DNA from: Neisseriaceae bacterium
GTDB taxonomy: Bacteria > Pseudomonadota > Gammaproteobacteria > Burkholderiales > Neisseriaceae
Direction of reading: 5' to 3'
Length of the DNA: 64,000 nucleotides
Assembly: GCA_017934045.1 (NCBI GenBank)
Contig: JAGBKK010000027.1
Coordinates: 1-64,000 of the forward strand
The translations under genes were made by a program, and so were the position numbers. The notes under the pieces are model-generated. The model did not search any database, was not told the origin of the DNA, and saw only the letters and a list, made by a program, of their open reading frames with translations. Shown here piece by piece: positions 39,484-50,321 of this stretch (positions within the stretch are counted from its first letter, which is position 1; each line of letters begins with the position of its first letter).

Positions 39484-40518
39484 CTACTTCTCCACACTCA
39501 CCCCTAAACCTGCAAACGACTGGCTATAATCCTTGCCCATTTGGGCAATCGCAAAAGCGATTTGGGCGGCGGTGTTGTGAAACATTGTGCGTATTTTTTC
39601 ATCAATATTTTGCGGCTCGCCCTTGTCCATTGCTGTGCAAATTGCTGCATGGATAGGCAGTTGCCCCAATAGCGGCAAATCAAACTGCCCTGCTAATTCA
39701 TTGCCGCCGTTTTTGCCGAATAAATACGCCACTTCGCCGCAACACGGGCAGATATAAAGCGACATATTTTCCACCACACCCAAAACAGGTATGGCGGTTT
39801 TGGCAAACATATCAACCGCACGGCGTGCGTCTGCCAGAGCCATTTCTTGCGGCGTGCTTACCACAATCGCCGCCGTCAAAGGAATTTTTTGCGTGAGTGT
39901 CAGTTGCACATCGCCTGTGCCAGGCGGTAAATCAATCAGCAAATAATCCAACCCCTGCCACGCCGTTTGAAAAAACATTTGTTGCAACGCCTGATTTATC
40001 AACGCCCCACGCCACACCAAAGAACGATTTTTCTCCATTAAAAAACCGATGGACATTAACTGAATATCGTGTTTGACTGGCGGCACAAACTGCTCCCCCT
40101 GTGGCGTTAAGCGAGTTTCACTTACCCCAAACATAGTCGGCACGGAAGGACCGTATAAATCCGCATCCATAATGCCCACTTTTGCCCCTGCTTTTGCCAA
40201 CGCTAACGCCAAATTCGCCGTAACCGTGCTTTTACCCACACCGCCCTTGCCAGATGCGACTGCAATCACATTTTTAATTTCAGGGTGCGTTTTGATACCA
40301 TGTTTCACCTTATGCGTGATAATTTGTTGATTTAATATAACTTTTTTATCGCTTAAAACGGCAATTTGTGCGATTAAATCATCAGCAAAACCGATGGGAT
40401 ACGGCAAATCAATGTGTATGCACTCATTCACAATCGCTATTTTAGCGTGCAATTCGTGTAAAGTTTTCAGGCTACCCGAAACTTTCAGGCTGCCTATTTT
40501 TTGAATTAACTCGTTCAT
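39484..40518 (-). CDS. apbC: Mrp/ApbC family iron-sulfur cluster carrier ATPase
   Basis: P-loop ATPase that carries and delivers Fe-S clusters. The deviant Walker A is VASGKGGVGKSTVTANLA (near residue 90). DADLYGPSVP, LLIDLPPGTGD and the cluster-binding CPCC (SLYICPCCGEVAYLFG) follow. Length 344 is normal, and a short DUF59-like N-terminal region is reduced. A DUS is read as VSGSLKT near the N-terminus. It is transcribed alone, between two unknown genes on the same strand. Confidence 0.95.
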   Translation of the reverse strand: MNELIQKIGSLKVSGSLKTLHELHAKIAIVNECIHIDLPYPIGFADDLIAQIAVLSDKKVILNQQIITHKVKHGIKTHPEIKNVIAVASGKGGVGKSTVTANLALALAKAGAKVGIMDADLYGPSVPTMFGVSETRLTPQGEQFVPPVKHDIQLMSIGFLMEKNRSLVWRGALINQALQQMFFQTAWQGLDYLLIDLPPGTGDVQLTLTQKIPLTAAIVVSTPQEMALADARRAVDMFAKTAIPVLGVVENMSLYICPCCGEVAYLFGKNGGNELAGQFDLPLLGQLPIHAAICTAMDKGEPQNIDEKIRTMFHNTAAQIAFAIAQMGKDYSQSFAGLGVSVEK

Positions 40519-40567
40519 TTTATTGTTTTTTCCTATTGTGTCTATAATTTTCAGGCTGCCTGAAAGA

Positions 40568-42457
40568 TTACATACTCATCATTAAAGTAGCAAAAATAGA
40601 TATTGCCAATACAAACAATGCAGGCAATATTAACATTTTTGATAAATTAACAAATCTTTCATCATCACGCAATGACCATAAACCTATATCACGAGATTTT
40701 TTTGTGCCAATCAGTTGTTCTGAACCGTCAGGCATTATTTGATATATAAATGGTTTTTCGTATGCAAGTTGATTAAATACTTTAATCGCATAAAACAAAT
40801 AAAAAAATGGACAAAATGCCATATACCACATAAAACCGCCGAATAAAAATGACCAGTTTGGAAATTGAAATATACCTAAAATATCCCCTTTGGCTATCAT
40901 TACAAAAGGACGAATAATTAAAGCAATAATAACTGGAAAAAAAGTAAAAATCACTAAATTATATAAAAAATCTCTAATCCGTTTTAATGGAAAAATTTTA
41001 ATTCTTACTGGAATTGTTTGTTTTGAATATTGTTCATTAAAAAATACAGTATCTTTAATATTTGTTGTTTTTAATTTAGTTTCAAAATATTCTTCATAAA
41101 AAACCAATGTATGATAATTTGTTACATTTTCATTTTCTTCTATTTCTAATTTTTTATCTTTACGATAACTTTTTGTATTACTTCCTTGTTGTGTTTTTCT
41201 GCGATAAAGTATAAATCGTTTTTGATTTTCAGCAAATAAACCAAAAATAAGAATAGTAAAAAACAACCACATTCCAGCAAATACACTTGAAATTTCTATG
41301 ACTTCTTTCCAAGTCAAAGATTTTTCACCAATACTAAACAAAAATATTAGACATAATAAATACGAAATTACAGAAACAAGAGCAGAATGAATAATCCACG
41401 AACTTAAAAATCTTTTTTCTTTACCACAACTTGCAGAAATTCTGCCTGTTTGTCCATTCATAAAAGCACTAAAATGACCGTCTTTAATAAAATAAATCGG
41501 TAATAGTGCATTTTTATTCAGTAAATGATTATCCGCAGTAAATTGAATATCCACACCACGAGAATGGAAAGTTTTTTGTATTTCAGGTAAAAATTCATCT
41601 TGTGCTTCATCTAAAACACGGTGATGAATTTGATTTTCAGAAATATCAGTTAATTTGGCACGATGACCTGCAATATAAGCATATTCAAAGTTTTGTGCTT
41701 TTGACCAATCAAAAGGTTCAATTTCATTCAATAATAAATTATCTAATTGTTTAGAAGTATTGACTGCCATATTTCTAATATGGGCTTTACAATGAAAAAT
41801 GCGTTCAATACCGTCTTTTTGAACCAAACCATTTAATTCACCGTTAATCATTCGATACGGCAAATAATAGGCTTGCAATTTATCTATATGATTGATAATA
41901 TTTTTGCTTTCTTTTTTTCTTTTGTGTTGTTTTGCCCATTCTAATAAGCGTTGCTTGGCTTCATTTTCGGTAATAAAAAAAGGAATAATTATATCAGGCA
42001 ACTGCTCATCATCATTAAATTGACTACGCACTAATTTAGACGCACAAAAATCGCAGGTCTCAATACTTTCATTGTGCTGAAAAACCACTTTTGCCCCACA
42101 CGCAGGGCAAGAATGTCGTTGTAAATCAAACCGTTTATCGCGTTGATTTTCAAACGCTAATTTTCGCCAAGTATTTGTTTTTTCTGTTTTTTGTTCCAAA
42201 CCTGTGGTTTGTTTGCAATAACTACAACAGTAAGTTTGCTCAACAATATCAAACTCGGCAGGCGAACCGCAGTTGTGGCACACAATGCGTAAAGGCTGTG
42301 ATGACAAGGGTTCTTCTTCATGGCGTGGGTTGTGAAATTGCGTTTGCGGCTGTGGGTTACAATCTTGACATAAAAATTTTCGTTTTTTGCCGTCAAATCG
42401 TTCGGTGTCTTTCCCACACACTTCGCACGGTACATAAGCGTGATAATGTTTTTTCAT
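40568..42457 (-). CDS. Triple zinc-ribbon membrane protein, unknown
   Basis: 629-residue protein of unknown function. Three zinc ribbons lie at the N-terminus: Cys11/14/30/33, Cys60/63/78/81 and Cys117/120/135/138. A soluble region of about 200 residues follows (YYLPYRMINGELNGLV, IYFIKDGHFSAFMNGQTG). Then come about five membrane helices (~355-380, 390-412, 495-520, 535-556, 607-629) separated by a Lys/Glu/Asn-rich segment. There is no signal peptide, so the ribbons are probably cytoplasmic. The DNA is AT-rich. Zinc-ribbon plus membrane layouts occur in TFIIB-domain-containing membrane proteins; the role is open. Confidence 0.8.
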   Translation of the reverse strand: MKKHYHAYVPCEVCGKDTERFDGKKRKFLCQDCNPQPQTQFHNPRHEEEPLSSQPLRIVCHNCGSPAEFDIVEQTYCCSYCKQTTGLEQKTEKTNTWRKLAFENQRDKRFDLQRHSCPACGAKVVFQHNESIETCDFCASKLVRSQFNDDEQLPDIIIPFFITENEAKQRLLEWAKQHKRKKESKNIINHIDKLQAYYLPYRMINGELNGLVQKDGIERIFHCKAHIRNMAVNTSKQLDNLLLNEIEPFDWSKAQNFEYAYIAGHRAKLTDISENQIHHRVLDEAQDEFLPEIQKTFHSRGVDIQFTADNHLLNKNALLPIYFIKDGHFSAFMNGQTGRISASCGKEKRFLSSWIIHSALVSVISYLLCLIFLFSIGEKSLTWKEVIEISSVFAGMWLFFTILIFGLFAENQKRFILYRRKTQQGSNTKSYRKDKKLEIEENENVTNYHTLVFYEEYFETKLKTTNIKDTVFFNEQYSKQTIPVRIKIFPLKRIRDFLYNLVIFTFFPVIIALIIRPFVMIAKGDILGIFQFPNWSFLFGGFMWYMAFCPFFYLFYAIKVFNQLAYEKPFIYQIMPDGSEQLIGTKKSRDIGLWSLRDDERFVNLSKMLILPALFVLAISIFATLMMSM

Positions 42458-42512
42458 AATTACTTCAATTAGTTAATAAGTTTCAGGCTGCCTGAAATAT
42501 TATCCATTATTC

Positions 42513-42989
42513 TTAATTGTCCAAAATATGTTTCAACGGCAATGAAGTGGTGTGTTTGATTTCTTTTAACACAAAACTCGATTTTGCATCCAAAACGCCT
42601 GTTCGCGACAAAAGCGTATCCAAAATAAAATGCGAAAAATCGTCCATATCCACAAAAAAAGCGTGCAGAATGTAATCGGTTTCGCCCGTCATCGCAAAGC
42701 AACTTAACACTTCTTCCCAGTCTCGCACGGCTAATTCAAAGGCGGCACGAATTTCCTTATTTTTTGCCAGCGTAACACGAATATACGCCTGCAAGCCTAA
42801 ACCGATTTTATTCGGCGATAACTGTGCCGAATAGCGTTCAATCACGCCGCTGTCTTCCAACTGCTTCAAACGCCGCAAGCAGGGCGATGGCGACAACGCC
42901 ACGCGTTCGGCTAATTCCACATTACTCAACCGCCCATTCTGTTGCAGGGCATTCAAAATGCGTAAATCGGTTTTATCAAAGGTATTCAT
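42513..42989 (-). CDS. Lrp/AsnC family transcriptional regulator
   Basis: 158-residue regulator. The N-terminal helix-turn-helix reads TDLRILNALQQNGRLSNVEL and VALSPSPCLRRLKQLEDSGV. The C-terminal RAM effector-binding domain follows (VRDWEEVLSCFAMTGETDYI, FVDMDDFSHFILDTLLSR). Lrp-type proteins bind amino acids and act as octamers; whether this is Lrp, BkdR or another subtype is not resolved. It is divergent from the sugar-binding lipoprotein gene across an AT-rich 228-base gap with a DUS and TGCAAT repeats near 43162-43181, where it may bind. Confidence 0.94.
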   Translation of the reverse strand: MNTFDKTDLRILNALQQNGRLSNVELAERVALSPSPCLRRLKQLEDSGVIERYSAQLSPNKIGLGLQAYIRVTLAKNKEIRAAFELAVRDWEEVLSCFAMTGETDYILHAFFVDMDDFSHFILDTLLSRTGVLDAKSSFVLKEIKHTTSLPLKHILDN

Positions 42990-43217
42990 TTGTTTTTTCC
43001 ATTCATCAATTAGGCATTATTGTGCAATAAAATAATACAAAATGGGAAAATTTTGCATAAAAATTTTTATTAAGTTGATTTTTTGAGTATTTTATACATT
43101 TCAGGCTGCCTGAAATAAATATTTGCAATATTTTTCATAGCAATTATATAATGTTAGTTGCAGTGCAATAATTGCATTGCATAAACAATCTCAAACACTT
43201 AAAGTTAGGAGACACAA

Positions 43218-44306
43218 ATGCAAAAATGGCAACTCGCAAGTTTAACAGCCGCTTTATGTACAGCTCTCGCCGTATCAGCTTGTGGCGATCAGACTGCCCA
43301 AAAAAGCAATCAAACACAAACCCCCACCGCAACCACAAAGAATAGCCAACCTGGTAAAGGTGCGGTGATTGGTTTTGCTCATTGTTGTATTCGTGGTGAA
43401 ATTTCAACCATGGACTCTGTGGAAGATACCATTAAACAAGTGGCAGAAGAACGCGGTGCAAAATTACTGTATGCCAACGCGGAAGACAGCAAACATAGAG
43501 ATGACGCTGATTTCCAAATCAATCAAGTCAAACAACTGATTGATCAAGGTGCCAAAGTGGTTATTTTGATTACTTCCAACGGCAAAAAAATGAAAGAAAT
43601 TCAACAAGCGTCTGTTGAATATGCTCAATCCAAAGGGGCGTATATTATTGCGGCACGCCGTCCTTTGCCCAAAGCCATTCACTCTCGTTTTGGCAACGCT
43701 TTTTCGGTATCGTCTTCAACCGAAGCCGCTGGTTTGCATCAAGGCAAAATGGTTGCGAATATGTGGAAACAATATCCCGAATGGGATAAAAATGGCGATG
43801 GCAAAGTGCAGTACGGCATATTGCAAGGATTAGAGGGCAATCCTAAAACAATTGCACGCACCAAAAATTTCTTGAATGCAATGAATGCGGACGGACGCGA
43901 AGTGGAACGCATTGCCACTGCCGACACCGACTGGGAACGCAATAAAGCCAAAGAGGCGGTTGCCAAATGGATTAAATCGGGTCAAATCAACAAAATGGAA
44001 ATTTTGGTCGCCAACTCGGACGATTTGGCTTTGGGCGGCTTGGACGCACTCAAAGAAGCCAACAAACCATTGTTGCCAATATTTGGCTTAAACGCGATTG
44101 ACGAAGCACAAGAAGCCATTAAAAAAGGCGAAATGGCAGGTTCAGTTTTGCAAGATGTACCGCAACAAGGTCGCGTAGCGTATCGCTTGGCAGAAAACTT
44201 GGCATTGGGCAAAAGAGCCAATGACGGTATTGACTTGGAATTAGAAGGCGGACACACCATCAATGTGCCGTATGCGATTGTTACCAAGGTTAATGAAAAC
44301 AAATAA
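43218..44306 (+). CDS. MglB-like sugar-binding lipoprotein (orphan)
   Basis: 362-residue solute-binding protein of the galactose/ribose (periplasmic-binding type 1) family. The signal peptide ends AVSAC, so it is a lipoprotein, followed by a Thr/Gln/Asn linker. The calcium loop DKNGDGKVQYG, ILQGLEGNPKTIARTK, VANSDDLALGGLDALK and FGLNAIDEAQEAIKKGEMAG match D-galactose-binding protein in order. Early binding-loop residues differ (FAHCCIRGEISTMDS). No permease or ATPase gene adjoins it. It is a single gene with its own terminator. The ligand is unproven. Confidence 0.88.
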   Translation: MQKWQLASLTAALCTALAVSACGDQTAQKSNQTQTPTATTKNSQPGKGAVIGFAHCCIRGEISTMDSVEDTIKQVAEERGAKLLYANAEDSKHRDDADFQINQVKQLIDQGAKVVILITSNGKKMKEIQQASVEYAQSKGAYIIAARRPLPKAIHSRFGNAFSVSSSTEAAGLHQGKMVANMWKQYPEWDKNGDGKVQYGILQGLEGNPKTIARTKNFLNAMNADGREVERIATADTDWERNKAKEAVAKWIKSGQINKMEILVANSDDLALGGLDALKEANKPLLPIFGLNAIDEAQEAIKKGEMAGSVLQDVPQQGRVAYRLAENLALGKRANDGIDLELEGGHTINVPYAIVTKVNENK

Positions 44307-44330
44307 TGGCATTCGTTTTGCAATATTATA

Positions 44331-44357
44331 AACGGCAGGTTTTACCTGCTGTTTTTT
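44331..44357 (+). terminator. Terminator of the sugar-binding lipoprotein gene
   Basis: ACGGCAGGT-TTT-ACCTGCTGT with one G-T pair, followed by six T. Confidence 0.85.
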
Positions 44358-44381
44358 AATTGCCTATTTTCAGGCTGCCTG

Positions 44382-44412
44382 AAAAAAAAACAAGGCAAAT
44401 GCCTTGTTTTTC
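44382..44412 (-). terminator. Terminator of the larger PepSY gene
   Basis: AACAAGGC-AAAT-GCCTTGTT, with a run of nine A on the left that becomes T on the reverse strand. It lies 17 bases past the stop and abuts a DUS. Confidence 0.85.
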
Positions 44413-44428
44413 TACGCTAATCAACAGA

Positions 44429-44953
44429 TTAGTCGTCCATTTTGATACGCAATACATTGCCTGTTTGTGCATCAACATTGACATCAAATTCCATGCCGTT
44501 GAATGTTTTGATTTCCACTTCATAATAGGATTGACCGTTTTTGTATTTTAATTCCACATCGCCAATTCTGCCTTGTGTTTGATAGCGTTCAAAAACGGCT
44601 TGTTCGGCGATTTTGCCTGCCTCGTCATAACTTACATTGGTTTGTTTAACTTGACCAGTTTTTGCATCAACATACACATCGTATTCTTTACCTGAATACA
44701 GTTTGACTTCCACTTTGTAATAAGCATCGCCATTTTTGTTTTTTAATTCAACTTCATCAACAAATGCATTTTGTTGATATTGTTGCCAAATAGCGTCCAA
44801 AGCCGCTTGACCTGCTTGTTGCTTGCTAACAAATTGAGCATATTGCTGTGTTTGTGGGGCTCGGCGAGAATATCGATGATAATCTTTGGCATAAACCGCA
44901 GAAGTCATCGCCAAAGAAGCCAGAAGAACGACAAGTGTGTTACGCATTTTCAT
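44429..44953 (-). CDS. Secreted protein with two PepSY domains
   Basis: 174-residue periplasmic protein with a signal peptide ending AVYAKD. It contains two PepSY repeats. Each has an AAL/AEQAV helix and a strand pair: VELKNKNGDAYYKVEVKLYS then YDVYVDAKTGQVKQ, and VELKYKNGQSYYEVEIKTFN then FDVNVDAQTGNVLRI. PepSY domains are thought to inhibit proteases or sense ligands. A related single-domain protein lies at 46398, on the other side of a flavin oxidoreductase gene. No peptidase or PepSY-linked sensor is adjacent. Confidence 0.9.
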   Translation of the reverse strand: MKMRNTLVVLLASLAMTSAVYAKDYHRYSRRAPQTQQYAQFVSKQQAGQAALDAIWQQYQQNAFVDEVELKNKNGDAYYKVEVKLYSGKEYDVYVDAKTGQVKQTNVSYDEAGKIAEQAVFERYQTQGRIGDVELKYKNGQSYYEVEIKTFNGMEFDVNVDAQTGNVLRIKMDD

Positions 44954-45189
44954 TTTCCTTTTTTGATTGCTTAAAATAACGGCATTAGTCTATGGCTAAA
45001 AACTTAAATCAGTCTTAATAAAAATATCTTATTTTCAACAAGTTAGATAATACTTATTCAAGAAAATGATAATATAAAACAATTTTCAGGCTGCCTGAAA
45101 AAAATATCTTGCACTTTTCTCTTTCGTTTTAGTCAAGAATCAGCGATAATCACGCTTTTATCCAACAAACCCAGATTTATAGGTTGTTT

Positions 45190-46347
45190 ATGGACTTGCC
45201 CTTATTCTCATTCAAAGGAAAAACCCTGCTGCCCATTGTTCAAGGCGGTATGGGGGTTGCTATTTCTGCGTCAAAACTCTCGTCTGCAGTGGCTCGCGAA
45301 AACTGTATCGGCACGATTGCATCCGTTGATTTACGCCATTTGCACCCCGATTTGCTGGAACAATCCAAAGAAAATCCGTCCGAAGAAAAATACAGTCGTC
45401 TCAACTGCATTGCTTTGGATAGGGAAATTAAATCCGCATTAGCGATGAGCGAAGGTCGCGGTATGATTGCCGTGAATGTGATGAAAGCGGTGAAAGACCA
45501 TAAACTACATGTGCGTCAAGCCTGCGAGTCGGGGGCACATGCGATTGTCATGGGTGCGGGCTTGCCTTTGGATTTGCCCGAAATGACCGAAGATTTTCCA
45601 AATGTGGCGTTGCTGCCCATTTTGTCGGAATCGCGGGGTATCGGCATTATCCTAAAACGCTGGATGAAAAAAAATCGCCTGCCTGACGCTGTGGTGATTG
45701 AACACCCCAACCACGCCGCAGGACATTTGGGAGCGGCAACCATTCAATCCGCCGTTAAAGACGATCGTTTTGATTTTGTTCGTGTTTTAGAAGAAACCAA
45801 AGAAGTCATCAAAAAATTAGGTTTGGAAAGCGAAAAAATTCCGATGATTTTGGCAGGCGGTATGGCGAACGCCCAAAAAGTCAAAACTGCCCTGTGCGAA
45901 TGGGGGGCGAATGCGGTGCAAATCGGCACCGCCTTTGCGGTAACACGCGAAGGAGACGCACACGACAATTTCAAACGCACGCTTTTGGGTGCGGCACGCG
46001 AACAAGTCATTGAATTTATGTCGGTGGCAGGCTTACCCGCACGCGGCATTCGCACCAAGTTTTTAGACAGTTACTTAAAACGCGAAGAAAAACTACAAGC
46101 CAACGCCAAAGCCGATCCAGCCCGTTGCACACAAGGCATTAACTGCCTGTCGGTGTGCGGTTTGCGAGACGGTTTGAACAAAGTGGGACAATTTTGTATT
46201 GATTTAAAACTCGCCGCCGCATTTCGTGGCGAAGTTGATAAGGGCTTGTTTTTCAGAGGAAAAGACCCCCTACCCTTTGGCGATAAAATGAAAACCGTCA
46301 AAGAAACCATTGCGTATTTATTGGGTAAGGAAGAAGTGGCAGTGTAA
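45190..46347 (+). CDS. Nitronate monooxygenase / enoyl-reductase-like FMN oxidoreductase
   Basis: 385-residue TIM-barrel flavoprotein of the 2-nitropropane dioxygenase family. FMN-site features are PIVQGGMGVAISASKLSSAV, MIAVNVMKAV, AIVMGAGLPLDLPE, the HPNHAAGHLGAA loop, ILAGGMANAQKVKTAL and GANAVQIGTAFAVTRE. A Cys-containing C-terminal extension (CTQGINCLSVCGLRDGL) is present, as in several longer members. The substrate could be a nitronate, a quinone or an enoyl thioester. ATG at 45190 is preferred over an in-frame TTG two codons before it. It lies between two PepSY genes and converges on the second at a shared terminator. Confidence 0.9.
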   Translation: MDLPLFSFKGKTLLPIVQGGMGVAISASKLSSAVARENCIGTIASVDLRHLHPDLLEQSKENPSEEKYSRLNCIALDREIKSALAMSEGRGMIAVNVMKAVKDHKLHVRQACESGAHAIVMGAGLPLDLPEMTEDFPNVALLPILSESRGIGIILKRWMKKNRLPDAVVIEHPNHAAGHLGAATIQSAVKDDRFDFVRVLEETKEVIKKLGLESEKIPMILAGGMANAQKVKTALCEWGANAVQIGTAFAVTREGDAHDNFKRTLLGAAREQVIEFMSVAGLPARGIRTKFLDSYLKREEKLQANAKADPARCTQGINCLSVCGLRDGLNKVGQFCIDLKLAAAFRGEVDKGLFFRGKDPLPFGDKMKTVKETIAYLLGKEEVAV

Positions 46348-46363
46348 TTATTCAGGCTGCCTG

Positions 46364-46399
46364 AAAAAACGCTTATCATATCAATGATAAGCGTTTTTT
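46364..46399. terminator. Bidirectional terminator between oxidoreductase and small PepSY gene
   Basis: AAAAAACGCTTATCAT-ATCA-ATGATAAGCGTTTTTT is a perfect 16-bp stem serving both convergent genes. A DUS adjoins it on the left. Confidence 0.92.
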
Positions 46400-46742
46400 A
46401 GTCCAAATCGATTTTCGTGGCAATCACCTTGCCAGTGCGTGCGTTGATGTGGATTTCGTATTCATGCCCTTTGCGGTCTTTGATTTCTACTTCATAATAA
46501 TTGGCACCAATATAACGGCGTTTATATTCCACTTCGCTCACACGCCCTTTTACACGGAATGCTTTATACACATAGTTTTGTGCAATATTGATGGCACGGC
46601 GGTGCGAAATTTCACAATCATCTGCACGACATTCAACCGCTTGGCGGTTGGGAGAAACTTTTCTTTGATTTTTATCCGCATATGTTGTCGTAGAAGTGAT
46701 TAAAACCGTTATCAACAGCAGAAAACGGAGCGTTTTTCCCAT
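46398..46742 (-). CDS. Secreted single-PepSY-domain protein
   Basis: 114 residues with a signal peptide (TLRFLLLITVLITSTTTYAD). The mature part has a Cys pair (VECRADDCEIS) and one PepSY domain (VEYKRRYIGANYYEVEIKDR, then YEIHINARTGKVIATK). The ATG at 46742 follows AGGAAAAA; the longer in-frame version would bury the signal peptide. Its PepSY domain resembles those of the protein at 44429, so the two are probably paralogues. Function unknown. Confidence 0.87.
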   Translation of the reverse strand: MGKTLRFLLLITVLITSTTTYADKNQRKVSPNRQAVECRADDCEISHRRAINIAQNYVYKAFRVKGRVSEVEYKRRYIGANYYEVEIKDRKGHEYEIHINARTGKVIATKIDLD

Positions 46743-46890
46743 TTTTTCCTCAAATATTGGTCGTATAACAATAAACACGGTGCGTAAATTATCGTAACAA
46801 ACTTAATAAAAACTTAATCAATAACTTATATTCGCTGAAAACCAATGCACTTGGCGATGGTCTTTCAGGCTGCCTGAAATTATTTTTCTA

Positions 46891-47610
46891 TTATGCTATC
46901 ACGATTTGTTCTATTTTTTCTTGTTCCGTTTCAATTTGTTGTTCGCATTGTTTGGTCATTTCTTCTACACTACCAAAATCCCACGCAATTTGAGGCAGAA
47001 TCACAAATTTTACTGTGCCAGGATATTTTAAAAATGAATTTTTCGGCCAATAAGTGCCACTATTGACAGCCACAGGCACCATATTCATTTGTAAATTTTG
47101 TGCCAAGCGTGCCGCACCTGTTTTGTATTTACCTTTTTCACCAGGTTTCATGCGTGTGCCTTCGGGAAAAATGGTAATCCAAAAGCCTTTGTCTTTGCGT
47201 TTTTTGCCTTGTTCTAATATTTGTTTGGTGGCTTTGGTACGGCTTTTGCGATTGATGGCAATGGGATTCATCAACATTAAACCTTGCCCCAATATGGGTA
47301 AATAAAAAAGTTCTCTTTTTAAGATATTGGCTTGATGCGGAAAAATTAAATGCAAAATCAGGGTTTCATAAGCGGATTGATGTTTGCAACAAATAATCGC
47401 AGGCTCATTAGGAATATTTTCTTCCCCCACGACTTGATAATCTAATCCAATGATATTTTTCAGTAAAGATGATACCACTTTAACCCAAAAAATACCTATA
47501 TTAAGCCGTTGATGTGCTGGCAAAAAAATAGATAATAATATAATGGGAAATATCGCTATGGTAAATACGCAAAAACATAGCCAAAATAATAAGTTTTTGA
47601 TGAGTAACAT
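46891..47610 (-). CDS. plsC: 1-acyl-sn-glycerol-3-phosphate acyltransferase
   Basis: Adds the second acyl chain in phosphatidic acid synthesis. The 239-residue inner-membrane protein has N-terminal hydrophobic segments, then the acyltransferase motifs: KHQSAYETL (an H-x4-E version of the usual H-x4-D), ANILKRELFYLPILGQGL, the FPEGTRM glycerol-phosphate motif and MVPVAVNSGTYWPKN. The Glu variant is, as I recall, frequent in beta-proteobacterial PlsC. It is transcribed in the same direction as gyrB, but a DUS and a REP-like hairpin separate them. Confidence 0.93.
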   Translation of the reverse strand: MLLIKNLLFWLCFCVFTIAIFPIILLSIFLPAHQRLNIGIFWVKVVSSLLKNIIGLDYQVVGEENIPNEPAIICCKHQSAYETLILHLIFPHQANILKRELFYLPILGQGLMLMNPIAINRKSRTKATKQILEQGKKRKDKGFWITIFPEGTRMKPGEKGKYKTGAARLAQNLQMNMVPVAVNSGTYWPKNSFLKYPGTVKFVILPQIAWDFGSVEEMTKQCEQQIETEQEKIEQIVIA

Positions 47611-47661
47611 AATGATGAATATTTAATTAAATGAAAGTTTCAGGCTGCCTGAAAGTTTTAT

Positions 47662-47684
47662 GGTGGGTCGAAGACCCACCCTAC
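47662..47684 (-). repeat. REP-like hairpin with GTAG head
   Basis: On the reverse strand, GTAG then GGTGGGTC-TTC-GACCCACC. Same family as 25004 and 30582, here with a TTC/GAA triloop like the triple-hairpin elements. It lies just past the gyrB stop. Confidence 0.65.
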
Positions 47685-47698
47685 CTACTCTTACACCA

Positions 47699-50122
<2,424 letters not shown>

Positions 50123-50156
50123 TTAAAAAACTTGCTGATTATAGCATATTTAAGCC

Positions 50157-50317
50157 TTTCAGGCAGCCTGAAAAACAGTGAGTAATGCGTCATCTGCAAT
50201 GAAATTTTATTGATGATGATGTTGCGATGATGATTTTCAGGCAGCCTGAAAGATTAAATTAAACTGCTACGGCAGATTATTGTTTTTATTAAAGAAAATA
50301 TTTCAGGCTGCCTGAAA
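50157..50317. repeat. Three DUS palindromes in 160 bases between gpsA and gyrB
   Basis: Full DUS palindromes occur at 50157-50174, 50234-50251 and 50301-50317. Two read AGGCAGCC and one reads AGGCTGCC on the plus strand, so the outer ones are inverted relative to each other. No gene is seen in this gap. The cluster separates two same-strand genes and could act as terminator for gpsA. Confidence 0.7.
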
Positions 50318-50321
50318 TATT

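Noticed and set aside
46891..47610. PlsC H-x4-E motif as a loss of catalytic Asp
   Set aside because: As I recall, Glu at this position is common in related PlsC sequences, so it is not evidence of inactivity.
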